A stretch of 47,631 nt of DNA from Gemmatimonadaceae bacterium. GTDB lineage: Bacteria > Gemmatimonadota > Gemmatimonadetes > Gemmatimonadales > Gemmatimonadaceae. The position numbers were made by a program, and so were the translations under genes. The notes below the pieces were generated by a model. The model was not told the origin of the DNA. It saw only the letters and a list, made by a program, of their open reading frames with translations, and searched no databases. Positions within the stretch are counted from its first letter, which is position 1, and the number at the start of each line of letters is the position of its first letter. Shown here piece after piece: positions 8,968 to 17,093 of the stretch. The stretch spans positions 1 through 47,631 of the forward strand of contig JAICLZ010000031.1 of the NCBI GenBank assembly GCA_025929535.1. Direction: 5' to 3'.

Positions 8968-10763
8968 CGTGCGCCATCTCCGTTCGAAGCCAGCCGAATG
9001 TGCAGGTCCCTCAAATCGTCCTCCCCCACTGGTGTAGGCGCGCCTTCGAAGAGCGCGCGTGCCGCGGTCGTTTTCGGGAACGCGATCACGTCGCGGAGAG
9101 ACGTCGCGCCCGAGAGCAGCATCGCGATGCGGTCGAAGCCGAACGCGATGCCGCCGTGCGGAGGCGCGCCCGAGCGAAGCCCCTCGAGCAGAAAGCCGAA
9201 GCGCTGCTGCGCCGTCTCGTCGTCGATGGCGAGCAGGTTGAACATGCGGCGCTGGACGTCGGGATCGGCGATGCGGATGCTGCCACCTCCAAGCTCGGTG
9301 CCGTTCAGCACCACATCGTACGCGACCGCGCGCGCCTGCTCGGGCGCATTGTCGAGCAGCGCGAGATCGTCCGGATGCGGCGACGTGAACGGGTGATGCA
9401 CCGCACCCAGCGTGCCGGTGCTGGGGTCCTTTTCGAAGAGCGGAAAATCGATCACCCACAGAAACGACAGCGTGCCGGTCGGCACGAGCTGCATCACCTT
9501 TGCGGCTTCCTGCCGCACGCGATCGAGCGCGGGCGAGGACACGTGGTCGCGAGCCGCCACGAGCAGGCACAGCTCGCCCTCCTGAATGCCCAGTGCGGCC
9601 CCCTGCTCCGCCGACAGGAACTTCGCCGGCGGCCCGGTGAGCTCGCCCTTCTCGCGCTTGAGTCGCAGCATGCCAGCCGCACCCGCGCCTTTGGCGAGCG
9701 CCTCCAGCTCGTCCACCTGCTTCCGCGACAACGCAGCGCCGCCGGGGATGCGCACCCCGCGCACGCGTCCGCCCGCATCGATCGCGCTGCGAGTGATTCC
9801 GAAATCGACACCGCGAAACACGTCCGTCGCGTCGAACAGCTCGAGCCCGTAGCGCAAGTCCGGCCGGTCCGTGCCATAGCGCTCGACCGCGTCCGCGTAC
9901 TTCATGCGCGGGAACGGCGTCGGAATCGAGAGCCCGGCCTCCTTCCACAGCGCCGCGAGCAGCCCCTCGGCGAGCGTGTAGATGTCCTCCGCCGAAATGA
10001 AGGAGGCTTCGATGTCGATCTGCGTGAACTCCGGCTGCCGGTCAGCCCGGAGATCCTCATCGCGGAAGCAGCGCGCGATCTGGAAGTAGCGGTCGAAGCC
10101 GGAGATCATGAGCAACTGCTTATAGAGCTGGGGCGATTGCGGCAGCGCGTAGAACTCGCCCGCGCTCACCCTGCTCGGCACCAGATAGTCGCGGGCGCCT
10201 TCCGGCGTGGGCTTGGTCAGGATAGGCGTCTCGATCTCGAGGAAGCCACGCTCGCTGAGATGTCTTCGCGTCGCCTGCATGAGCCGGTGGCGCAACACGA
10301 TGTTGGTCTGCAGCTCCGGGCGGCGAAGGTCGAGATAGCGGTGGCGCAGCCGCAACTCCTCGGACGGGAGGGTCTCCCCCTTTCCGAGCGCCACCGGAAT
10401 GGCGGGCGTGTCTGCGGGACCCACCACGCGCATCGAGCTCGCCTTGACCTCGATCTCGCCGGTCGCGAGCTCCGCGTTGCGACCGTTCTCGGGTCGCGCC
10501 ACCACCTCGCCCTCGATCAGCACGACGCTCTCGCGGCCCACGGAGCCGGCCAGCTTGATCGCGGCGGCGCTCGCAAACTCGGGATCGAAGGACACCTGCA
10601 CCACGCCCGCGCGGTCGCGAAGATCGAGAAAGACGATGCCGCCCATGACGCGCTGGCGCTGCACCCAACCGCCGAGCTTCACCGTCGTGCCGACGTGCTC
10701 GCGCCGCAGGGCGCCCCCGAGCTGGGTGCGCAGGCTGGTCGCGAGCGTGTGCTCGTCGATCAC
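8964..10763 (-). CDS. aspS: Aspartyl-tRNA synthetase (bacterial type)
   Basis: This 599-residue class II synthetase has an N-terminal OB-fold anticodon-binding domain (GGWVQRQRVMGGIVFLDLRD near 35-54). Motif 2 is FRDEDLRADRQPEFTQ. The bacterial GAD insertion follows (around 300-410). The C-terminal motif 3 is GGIAFGFDRIAMLL. It charges tRNA-Asp; whether it also charges tRNA-Asn cannot be decided here. The GTG at 10763-10761 overlaps the VanZ-like gene's TGA as GTGA and matches the normal N-terminus. The open frame further upstream is shadow of that gene. It is unusual for aspS to be embedded between a VanZ-like gene and phoH. Confidence 0.96.
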   Translation of the reverse strand: MIDEHTLATSLRTQLGGALRREHVGTTVKLGGWVQRQRVMGGIVFLDLRDRAGVVQVSFDPEFASAAAIKLAGSVGRESVVLIEGEVVARPENGRNAELATGEIEVKASSMRVVGPADTPAIPVALGKGETLPSEELRLRHRYLDLRRPELQTNIVLRHRLMQATRRHLSERGFLEIETPILTKPTPEGARDYLVPSRVSAGEFYALPQSPQLYKQLLMISGFDRYFQIARCFRDEDLRADRQPEFTQIDIEASFISAEDIYTLAEGLLAALWKEAGLSIPTPFPRMKYADAVERYGTDRPDLRYGLELFDATDVFRGVDFGITRSAIDAGGRVRGVRIPGGAALSRKQVDELEALAKGAGAAGMLRLKREKGELTGPPAKFLSAEQGAALGIQEGELCLLVAARDHVSSPALDRVRQEAAKVMQLVPTGTLSFLWVIDFPLFEKDPSTGTLGAVHHPFTSPHPDDLALLDNAPEQARAVAYDVVLNGTELGGGSIRIADPDVQRRMFNLLAIDDETAQQRFGFLLEGLRSGAPPHGGIAFGFDRIAMLLSGATSLRDVIAFPKTTAARALFEGAPTPVGEDDLRDLHIRLASNGDGAR

Positions 10764-11122
10764 GCGCTCACCTGTTTGCGGCCGCTCGCCAGCGCCAGGA
10801 GAGCGCCGATCAGTGCCCCCGTCGTATCCGCTGCCCAGTCCCGGAGATCCATCGACCGCTGCGGAATGAATTGCTGATGCCATTCGTCCAGTATGCCGAA
10901 GCAGGAGATGAGAACGACTACCAGTAGCGCCGCGGCCGTGACCCGCGAACCGTTCGCCCACGCACGTGTTGCCAGCCATCCGAGCACGCCATAGATCGCG
11001 AGGTGCACGACCTTATCGAAATTCCGGAATGGCAGAACGGGAAGATGCGAGCCTGGAATCGAGGTCAGGATGAGGATGAGGGCCGCCCAGAGGAGGGGCG
11101 GCAGCCATCGCTGGGAGCTCAC
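10760..11122 (-). CDS. VanZ-like family membrane protein
   Basis: This small integral membrane protein has about four predicted helices. Recognisable VanZ-like blocks are FDKVVHLAIYGVLGWL, DEWHQQFIPQR and DLRDWAADTTGALIG. VanZ homologues are known for low-level teicoplanin resistance, but most chromosomal copies have no established role. I chose the GTG at 11122 (120 residues), just before RWLPPLLWAALILI. An alternative GTG at 11200 would add 26 histidine/arginine-rich residues. Neither start has a convincing ribosome-binding site. It is the first gene of the minus-strand run and overlaps aspS by GTGA. Confidence 0.8.
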   Translation of the reverse strand: MSSQRWLPPLLWAALILILTSIPGSHLPVLPFRNFDKVVHLAIYGVLGWLATRAWANGSRVTAAALLVVVLISCFGILDEWHQQFIPQRSMDLRDWAADTTGALIGALLALASGRKQVSA

Positions 11123-11466
11123 TCGGCTGCGTGCCCGGCGCGAGCGAGGTCCCGGGTGTGGATGGTGCGCGCAAACAACATGGCGCTCACTCGCGTCCAC
11201 GACCGTGTCGAGATCACGCGCACGACAGCTCCGGGATGGTCATCAATGTGAAGGGAAAGCTACACTCCGCGCCCCTTTCCGGGAAGCATCGGGGAGCGCT
11301 TTTCGCCGCTTGGCGTGCTTCATATGTGTATGCGATACAGCGAGTTATTCGCGAGTCGCTCGCGTGGTTCGGGAGGCACTTGGGGCCGGCAATCGGGACC
11401 GGAGGTGGTTAGATTACACCACCGGTGCGTGCGGCGAATCGCAGCACCGACTCCTTGGCCGGCCAC
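11123..11466. promoter_or_regulatory. Divergent intergenic region upstream of rlmN and the VanZ-aspS run, with an inverted repeat
   Basis: This stretch must hold promoters for both directions, but no strong -35/-10 pair stands out. Bases 11404-11423 form an inverted repeat: GGTGGT, an 8-base spacer TAGATTAC, then ACCACC. The spacer contains TAGATT, a possible -10 for rlmN, so the repeat could be an operator. CCGG flanks both arms. If the longer VanZ start at 11200 is used, the gap shrinks to 266 bp. I see no RNA gene here. Confidence 0.35.
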
Positions 11467-12549
11467 ATGACCGCTCTCATCAATTTGCTCGATCTCACCC
11501 CCGCGGACGCGCTCACGCGCCTGCGGGAGTACGCGGCCGCCACGGGTGAGCCCGCGTATCGTGCCACACAGGTCGTGCGGCATCTCTGGGAGAAGCCCAC
11601 GCTCGATTTCGCGCACATGACCGCGTTGCCGCTCGGCTTCCGGGATGCGCTGGCGCAGCGGTTCACGATCCCCCGACTCGAGCTCGTCGCTCGGCAGACC
11701 TCGTCGGACGGCACGGAGAAGTTTCTGTTCCGGCTTCCGGAGGGTCAGGAGATCGAGACGGTCGCGATCCCCGAGGGTGGACGGCGGACCCTCTGCATCT
11801 CGTCGCAGGCGGGATGCGCTCTGCGGTGCGCCTTCTGCGCCACCGGCCGCATGGGATTCCAGCGCAACCTGGCCGCGTGGGAGATCGCCGCGCAGGTGCG
11901 CGAGATGGCGCTGCTCGAGCCGCCGATTGCGGTCACCAACGTGGTATTCATGGGGATGGGCGAGCCCATGATGAACTGGAGCGCAGTCGACACGGCGCTC
12001 ACGATCCTGAACAGCCCGCAGGGGCTCGGCATTGGCGCGAGGCACATCACGGTGTCCACGGTTGGAGTGCTGCCCGGAATCGTCTCGCTGTCGGAGCGCC
12101 CGGAGCAGTTCCGCCTCGCGATCTCGATTCATGCACCGTCGGACGAGCTGCGGCGCGAACTGATGCCGGTGAACGTCAAGTATCCGCTGGCCGATGTGAT
12201 CGCCCAGGCGAAGACCTTCGGCCGGCGCGTCACGTTCGAGTACGTCATGCTCGGCGGCGTCAACGACGCGCCGGAGCACGCGCGCCAGCTCGCCACGCTC
12301 GCGCGCTCGTGCCGCGCGTTCGTGAATCTCATTCCGCTGCACGAGGGCGGCGCGCTCGAGTTCAAGGGGTCCCCGCCCGAGGGCATCTCCGGCTTCGCGC
12401 GCGTGCTGCGCGACGCCGGAGTGGAGGTTGCCATCCGCAAGAGCCGCGGCAAGGACATCGCTGCGGCGTGCGGACAGCTACGGGTAGAACGGCTGGGACG
12501 GGGGGCGCCACGACGCCCCAATGAGCACGGTCAGGTCAACGTCGCGTGA
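11467..12549 (+). CDS. rlmN: Dual-specificity 23S rRNA/tRNA adenine-C2 methyltransferase RlmN
   Basis: This 360-residue radical-SAM enzyme methylates C2 of A2503 in 23S rRNA and A37 in some tRNAs. The iron-sulfur motif CALRCAFC places cysteines at 117, 121 and 124. MGMGEPMMN and a late cysteine in AAACGQL (about 335) complete the signature; the late cysteine carries the intermediate methyl group. I chose the ATG at 11467 (MTALINLLDL); an upstream in-frame ATG at 11425 would add 14 poorly conserved residues. The last 72 bases overlap the convergent LytR_C gene, so its tail (GRGAPRRPNEHGQVNVA) is probably lineage-specific. Confidence 0.95.
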   Translation: MTALINLLDLTPADALTRLREYAAATGEPAYRATQVVRHLWEKPTLDFAHMTALPLGFRDALAQRFTIPRLELVARQTSSDGTEKFLFRLPEGQEIETVAIPEGGRRTLCISSQAGCALRCAFCATGRMGFQRNLAAWEIAAQVREMALLEPPIAVTNVVFMGMGEPMMNWSAVDTALTILNSPQGLGIGARHITVSTVGVLPGIVSLSERPEQFRLAISIHAPSDELRRELMPVNVKYPLADVIAQAKTFGRRVTFEYVMLGGVNDAPEHARQLATLARSCRAFVNLIPLHEGGALEFKGSPPEGISGFARVLRDAGVEVAIRKSRGKDIAAACGQLRVERLGRGAPRRPNEHGQVNVA

Positions 12550-12948
12550 GCTGTCCGGGCGAACGAGCACCGTCGCCCCTCCCATCGCCTTCGCCGCGCG
12601 AACGGCCCAGTCCCGATGCCCCGTGCGGTCGAGCACCTGCGTGCTGTCGAACGGATCCCGGTTCGTGCCGGTGGACACCACGTCGAATCCCTGATCACGC
12701 AGGGTGAGTGCGGCGCGGCGCGCGAGTCCGCGCACCTTGGTCGCGTTCAGCACCTCGACCGTTATTCGCGTGCCGGTCGCCCATCTCGGTTCCCGGAGCG
12801 GTGCTCCGGAGGATGTCGATGGCAGCTGCGCGCGCGATTGCTGTTTCGTGTCGGGTGCGGAGGTGGACGCGCGATAGCGCACCACTCCGGCCGTGACCGC
12901 GACGAGCGCCAGCACGCCCGCGGCGATGCGCACGACGCGCCTGTTCAC
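12478..12948 (-). CDS. Membrane-anchored LytR_C-domain protein
   Basis: This 156-residue protein has one N-terminal membrane helix (VVRIAAGVLALVAVTAGVV), a low-complexity linker and a C-terminal LytR_C domain. Family blocks are ITVEVLNATKVRGLARRAA, LRDQGFDVVSTG and AKAMGGATVLVRPDSSRDVDLTVLIG. The usual LytR-CpsA-Psr catalytic domain is missing, so it is a stand-alone LytR_C protein facing the periplasm, of unknown role. The GTG at 12948 overlaps the previous stop as GTGA. An ATG at 12963 is possible but lies inside that gene. Its 3' end overlaps rlmN by 72 bp in convergent orientation. Confidence 0.8.
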   Translation of the reverse strand: MNRRVVRIAAGVLALVAVTAGVVRYRASTSAPDTKQQSRAQLPSTSSGAPLREPRWATGTRITVEVLNATKVRGLARRAALTLRDQGFDVVSTGTNRDPFDSTQVLDRTGHRDWAVRAAKAMGGATVLVRPDSSRDVDLTVLIGASWRPPSQPFYP

Positions 12949-13487
12949 TGCACGCTCTCCCACAGCGCCGCCGTTTCGGGGAGAAGCCTCTCGCGCGACG
13001 CAATCCTGTCGCCGAGCCGCATCCGAACGACATCGCGAAACGCTCCCTCGAAATCATCGGGAACACGTGCTGCGAGCTGCGCGCGCTTCTCGCGATCGAA
13101 CGTTCGCCCGGGCTCCAGGAAATCAGCCATGTAGAGCACGCGCCCCGTGCGATCCCACTTCGCCGTGCCTACGGTATGCCAGAAAATGGCTTCGAGCACG
13201 CTGGCGCGGCGCTCGCCGTCCTCGGCCAGGCGCGCCGCGGCCGCCGGCCCGTGCAGCAGCGATGCGCGCCAATCGAGCTGCGGCACCAGCGCCCGCAGCT
13301 CGGCCTCACCCGCATCGCGCAGCACATCGTGCCATCGCGTGGCGTCGCTCCACGCATCCCGCTCTTCGCGATCGACTCGCAAGGCATCCGCCCAGGACAG
13401 CGCCAGCGCATTGACGCGCGCGATGTGTGCCCGGCGTTTCGGGGACGCGACTGCCCACTCGGGAAGCTCGATCTCGGCAACGCTCAT
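12945..13487 (-). CDS. yqeK: YqeK-like HD-domain hydrolase (probable Ap4A hydrolase)
   Basis: This 180-residue protein carries the YqeK set of HD ligands: H21, H53-D54 in RWHD, H79 in LLHGPAAAA, H104 in FWHTVG and D122 in YMADFLEPGRTF. Bacillus YqeK hydrolyses diadenosine tetraphosphate symmetrically to ADP, using iron. In Firmicutes the gene sits next to nadD. Here it follows panC by an ATGA overlap and precedes a LytR_C gene, so cofactor-synthesis context is kept but with different partners. Substrate assignment is by family only. Confidence 0.78.
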   Translation of the reverse strand: MSVAEIELPEWAVASPKRRAHIARVNALALSWADALRVDREERDAWSDATRWHDVLRDAGEAELRALVPQLDWRASLLHGPAAAARLAEDGERRASVLEAIFWHTVGTAKWDRTGRVLYMADFLEPGRTFDREKRAQLAARVPDDFEGAFRDVVRMRLGDRIASRERLLPETAALWESVQ

Positions 13488-14344
13488 GCGGCGTCGGCCG
13501 GAATGCCGAGGATGACGTTGTCGATGAGGCGTGTGTTGCCGATGCGAGCGGCGATCGCGACGATCGCGCCTGTCGACGCGAGCGCCCTGGGCTCGAGCGT
13601 GTCCGGGTCCATCACCGCCAGATATTCGAGATGGACCTCGGGCTCGGCTCCCACCACGGCATTGCCGAGCGCTTCCAGGGAGGCAGTCGAGCGCTCGCCC
13701 TGGTCGAAGGCGTCGCGCATGGCGAAGATCGCGCGCGAGAGCACACGCGCGCGCTTGCGATCGGGCGCGCTGAGATACGCATTACGGCTGGAGAGAGCCA
13801 CGCCATCGTGCTCCCGAACCGTGGGTGCCACGATGATCTGAATCGGGAAATCCAGATCGCGCACCAACGCGCGAACGAGCGCTGCCTGCTGGATGTCCTT
13901 CTGTCCAAAGACGGCGACGTCCGGCTGGACGATGTTGAACAGCTTCGCCACCACCGTGAGCACGCCGGCGAAATGTCCCGGACGCGATGCGCCTTCCCAT
14001 CGCGATGCGAGCGCCGTGGGAAGGACGGACACGGCGCGACCCGGGCGGTAGATCTCATCGGGTTGTGGCGCGAACAGGAAGTCCACTCCGCGGGCTTCCG
14101 CCGCTCGCGCATCGCCTTCGCGGTTGCGCGGATAGCGAGCGAAGTCCTCGTTGGGTCCGAACTGGAGCGGGTTCACGAACACGCTCATGACCACGCAGCC
14201 GGCACGGGCGCGCGCACGATCCACCAGTGCGAGGTGGCCTTCGTGCAGCGCACCCATCGTAGGAACCAGTGCGATCCGCACGCTGCGGCTGCGCGGCTCC
14301 GCGAGTGCCATGCGCAGAGGCTCGATTCGCTCCACGATCTGCAC
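13484..14344 (-). CDS. panC: Pantothenate synthetase
   Basis: This 286-residue enzyme condenses pantoate and beta-alanine with ATP to give pantothenate for CoA synthesis. Diagnostic blocks are VPTMGALHEGHLALV (HIGH-like loop), FVNPLQFGPNEDFARYPR, FGQKDIQQAALVR and the KMSKS-like SSRNAYLS. The GTG at 14344 begins VQIVERIEPL, 11 bp after the panB stop. The frame extends upstream into panB, but that is shadow. It sits with panB and folK in one run. Confidence 0.95.
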   Translation of the reverse strand: MQIVERIEPLRMALAEPRSRSVRIALVPTMGALHEGHLALVDRARARAGCVVMSVFVNPLQFGPNEDFARYPRNREGDARAAEARGVDFLFAPQPDEIYRPGRAVSVLPTALASRWEGASRPGHFAGVLTVVAKLFNIVQPDVAVFGQKDIQQAALVRALVRDLDFPIQIIVAPTVREHDGVALSSRNAYLSAPDRKRARVLSRAIFAMRDAFDQGERSTASLEALGNAVVGAEPEVHLEYLAVMDPDTLEPRALASTGAIVAIAARIGNTRLIDNVILGIPADAA

Positions 14345-14355
14345 GACGCCTGCGC

Positions 14356-15177
14356 CTAGAAGCTGTGATCGTCGTCGGGATAGCTTCCCGCGCGCACCTC
14401 TTCGCCGAAGCGCGAGATCGCGTTCCGGACGTCGGCGGCGATCGCCGCGTAGCGCTTGAGAAACTTCGGGCTGAATCCTTCGTTGAGCCCGAGCAGATCG
14501 TGGAGCACGAGCACCTGCCCGCTGCACGAGGCGCCGGCGCCGATACCGATGGTCGGGATGCTCACCGCTTCGGTGACGCGAGCGGCGACCTTCGCCGGCA
14601 CGAGCTCGAGCACGATCGAGAACGCGCCCGCCCCCTCCAGGCGCTTCGCATCCTCCACGATCTGTTTCGCGCTCTGCGCATCGCGCGCCTGCACGCGCGC
14701 GCCCCCGAGCGCGAGCACCGATTGTGGGGTGAAGCCGAGATGCCCCATCACCGGAATTCCGGCGCCCGTGACCGCGCGCACCGCAGTGAGCACGTTCTCG
14801 GACGCACCCTCGAGCTTCACCGAATCCGCGCCTCCTTCCTGCATCACGCGTCCGCAGTTCACGAGCGCGCGGCGCCACGACACCTGGTACGTGAGAAAGG
14901 GCATGTCGACAATCAGGAGGGCGCGCTTCACGCCGGCGCGCGTGGAGCGCGCGTGGTAGATCATCTGATCGAGGGTGACCGGGAGCGTCGTGTCGAAGCC
15001 CGCGAGAAGATTGCCGAGCGAGTCGCCGACGAGCACCGCGTCGACGCCGCTCTCGTCCACGAGCTTTCCGAAGAGCGCGTCGTAGGCCGTGACCACCACG
15101 AGCTTCTCGCCGCGATTCTTCCGCTCCTGGAAATCGCGGATCGTCACACGTGCGCCTTCGCCGCTGCTCGCGCTCAT
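14356..15177 (-). CDS. panB: 3-methyl-2-oxobutanoate hydroxymethyltransferase
   Basis: This 273-residue enzyme makes ketopantoate from alpha-ketoisovalerate and methylene-tetrahydrofolate. Family blocks are VVVTAYDALFGKLVDESG, VLVGDSLGN, MPFLTYQVS, VMGHLGFTPQSV and IPTIGIGAGASCSGQVLV. The ATG at 15177 overlaps the folK stop as ATGA. Folate (folK) and pantothenate genes are joined here; PanB uses a folate cofactor, a plausible though unproven reason for the link. Length is normal. Confidence 0.96.
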   Translation of the reverse strand: MSASSGEGARVTIRDFQERKNRGEKLVVVTAYDALFGKLVDESGVDAVLVGDSLGNLLAGFDTTLPVTLDQMIYHARSTRAGVKRALLIVDMPFLTYQVSWRRALVNCGRVMQEGGADSVKLEGASENVLTAVRAVTGAGIPVMGHLGFTPQSVLALGGARVQARDAQSAKQIVEDAKRLEGAGAFSIVLELVPAKVAARVTEAVSIPTIGIGAGASCSGQVLVLHDLLGLNEGFSPKFLKRYAAIAADVRNAISRFGEEVRAGSYPDDDHSF

Positions 15178-15584
15178 TCGGTCGCCCCCAGTTCGGCCAG
15201 CTCGCGCTGCCACCAATCGCGATGGGAGAGCTGGGGATGTGGAATCACGAGATCGGGCTCGTGTACGTGCTGGTCGCCGAAACGCACGATGTCGAGATCG
15301 AGCGTGCGAGGTCCCCAATGAAGCGTACGAACGCGACCGGCCTCCTGCTCGATTCGCTGCAGCTCGGCCAGGAGCTCGCGCGGAGACAATTCGGTTTCCA
15401 GTGCAACCATCTGATTGAGATACAGCCCCTGCGGCACCTCGCCGACGGGCGCCGTTTCCTCGACGGAAGATTCAGCCACGACGCGACTGCGCGGAAGTGC
15501 CGCGAGCGCCGAGCGCGCTCGTGCAAGCAATTGATCCCGGTCGCCGAGATTGGAGCCGAGGGCGATGTAGGCGAGAGGGCGCAT
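15174..15584 (-). CDS. folK: 2-amino-4-hydroxy-6-hydroxymethyldihydropteridine pyrophosphokinase
   Basis: This 136-residue HPPK transfers pyrophosphate from ATP to the pterin in folate synthesis. Motifs are YIALGSNLGDRDQLL at the N-terminus and the HWGPRTLDLDIVRFG signature. I chose the ATG at 15584, which gives MRPLAYIALGSN and lies just downstream of a strong promoter. An upstream in-frame start would add 20 residues and overlap that promoter. It is the first gene of the folK-panB-panC-yqeK-LytR_C run. Confidence 0.94.
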   Translation of the reverse strand: MRPLAYIALGSNLGDRDQLLARARSALAALPRSRVVAESSVEETAPVGEVPQGLYLNQMVALETELSPRELLAELQRIEQEAGRVRTLHWGPRTLDLDIVRFGDQHVHEPDLVIPHPQLSHRDWWQRELAELGATE

Positions 15585-15600
15585 GTGTTGACAGGCAAAG

Positions 15601-15629
15601 AATTTACGGGCATCCTCCGCGCGTGTCAA
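15601..15629 (-). promoter_or_regulatory. Sigma-70-type promoter for the folK-panB-panC run
   Basis: On the minus strand, TTGACA (15629-15624) is followed by a 17-bp spacer and TAAATT (15606-15601). The predicted transcript start is near 15594, only about 10 bases before the folK ATG, so the leader is very short. A plus-strand TTGACA at 15588-15593, followed after 17 bp by the weak hexamer CATCCT, may serve the divergent rqcH gene. Confidence 0.75.
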
Positions 15630-15642
15630 ACACTCTGGTGCC

Positions 15643-17070
15643 ATGGACAGCCTGACCGTCTACCATCTCGCGCGTGAGCTCGACGCGAGATGGCGCGGGG
15701 GCACCATCCGCACCGGGCATCTCGATCGCTACGCGAAACGCGTCGTGATCTCCGCCGGTCAGGGTCTTCCGGTGGAGATCGACCTCTCCAGTCCGGACGT
15801 GGTTGTGTGTGAGCGCGCCGATGCGGAGGTGCGCGGACCACTGGCGGGCTGGATCATCGAGAGCGTGACTGCGCCCGACGATGATCGGCGGCTCATGATC
15901 GCGCTCGCGCGCGAGGGAAAGTTTCGCGGATCGGTGAACAAGCGCGGACTGCTCGAGGTGAGCATGCTCCCGACCGCGCGCGCGGCGCTGGCGCACGAGA
16001 GTGGACGCGTCATTGCGCGTGTGGGCGGCGCGCTGCCGCCGCGCTCCGTGCCGCGCGCGGTGCTCAACGATGGCGCGGTGCTTCGGGCGGCGACGCTGGG
16101 CGAGGTGGCGACGCTCATGACTGGCCGGTGGGTGAGTGCTCCGGTCGCGCGTTGGCTCGTGAGTGCGCCGGAGCTCGCGGTGGATCGGTATCGCGAGATC
16201 TGCGCGCTCGGCCCTGCCCATCCGTCGTGGTGTGGGCGCGTGCTCCTCCCGTTTCCCTTCTGCGACGATGCGGTTCCGGCGAGCTCGTTGGTTGCGCCGG
16301 AGCATCCGGATCAGCGCGCGGCGAGTGGCGGCGCATCCGCCACGCGCGCCGATGTCCGGCGCGATCGCGCGCTCGAGCGCATGCGCCGCGAGCTCGGGCG
16401 CGCCGCCGAGGCGCCTCGTCTTCGCCTGCTCGCGGACGCGCTCATGTCGCTTGGCGATGTTCCCGCGCCGGAGCGGGTGCGGCTCCTCGATGGCAGCGAG
16501 GCGAGCGTAGCGCACGAGGAAGGCGAGAGCGCCGTGGCGGTGGCGGAGCGAATCTACGATGACGTGCGATCGATGGAGCGTGCGCTCGCCTCGCTGCCCG
16601 AGCGCATGGCGGCCTTCGAGGTCGCGCCTGCGCCGGCGCCACGGCCGGAGGCCCGGCCCGGGCGGCAGGCCACCGCGCGCGCGGCCGCGCGGCCGTTCCG
16701 GACGTATCGATCGAGCGGTGGGCTCGAGATCTGGGTTGGACGCGGCGCCGCGTCCAACGACACGCTCACCTTCCACGAATCATCGCCGCGCGATGTGTGG
16801 CTCCACGCTCGCGATGCGACCGGCGCGCACGTCGTGCTCCGCTGGTCGCGCGACGAGCCGCCGCCCACGCGCGACCGCGAGGAGGCGGCGGTGCTCGCGG
16901 CATGGCACAGCAAGTCGCGCGGCTCGGGGCTCGTGCCGGTTGACTGGACGCGTCGCAGGTACGTGCGCAAGGCGAAAGGTGGCGCGCCGGGGCTCGTGCT
17001 GGTGCAGCGATCGGAGACGATCTTCGTGAAACCGGATGAGCGCGTGGAGCGACGTCTGCGCGATACCTGA
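15643..17070 (+). CDS. rqcH: RqcH/NFACT-family ribosome quality-control protein, short form
   Basis: This 475-residue protein is recognisable by its C-terminal NFACT-R domain (about 355-465), with IWVGRGAASNDTLTF, DVWLHARDATGAHVV, KSRGSGLVPVDWTRRRYVRK and TIFVKPD. The N-terminal part (1-200) resembles a diverged NFACT-N domain. RqcH binds obstructed 50S subunits and recruits Ala-tRNA to add C-terminal alanine tails. Typical RqcH proteins are about 570 residues; here the middle coiled-coil section is shortened and includes a proline/arginine-rich linker (about 323-355). Activity is therefore not certain. It is transcribed alone, divergent from folK and convergent with trpA. Confidence 0.8.
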   Translation: MDSLTVYHLARELDARWRGGTIRTGHLDRYAKRVVISAGQGLPVEIDLSSPDVVVCERADAEVRGPLAGWIIESVTAPDDDRRLMIALAREGKFRGSVNKRGLLEVSMLPTARAALAHESGRVIARVGGALPPRSVPRAVLNDGAVLRAATLGEVATLMTGRWVSAPVARWLVSAPELAVDRYREICALGPAHPSWCGRVLLPFPFCDDAVPASSLVAPEHPDQRAASGGASATRADVRRDRALERMRRELGRAAEAPRLRLLADALMSLGDVPAPERVRLLDGSEASVAHEEGESAVAVAERIYDDVRSMERALASLPERMAAFEVAPAPAPRPEARPGRQATARAAARPFRTYRSSGGLEIWVGRGAASNDTLTFHESSPRDVWLHARDATGAHVVLRWSRDEPPPTRDREEAAVLAAWHSKSRGSGLVPVDWTRRRYVRKAKGGAPGLVLVQRSETIFVKPDERVERRLRDT

Positions 17071-17093
17071 TTGCGAGCGGTCAGCGCGGAGCT

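Noticed and set aside
11320..12342. 340-codon minus-strand open frame opposite rlmN
   Set aside because: It runs antisense to rlmN and has shadow composition.
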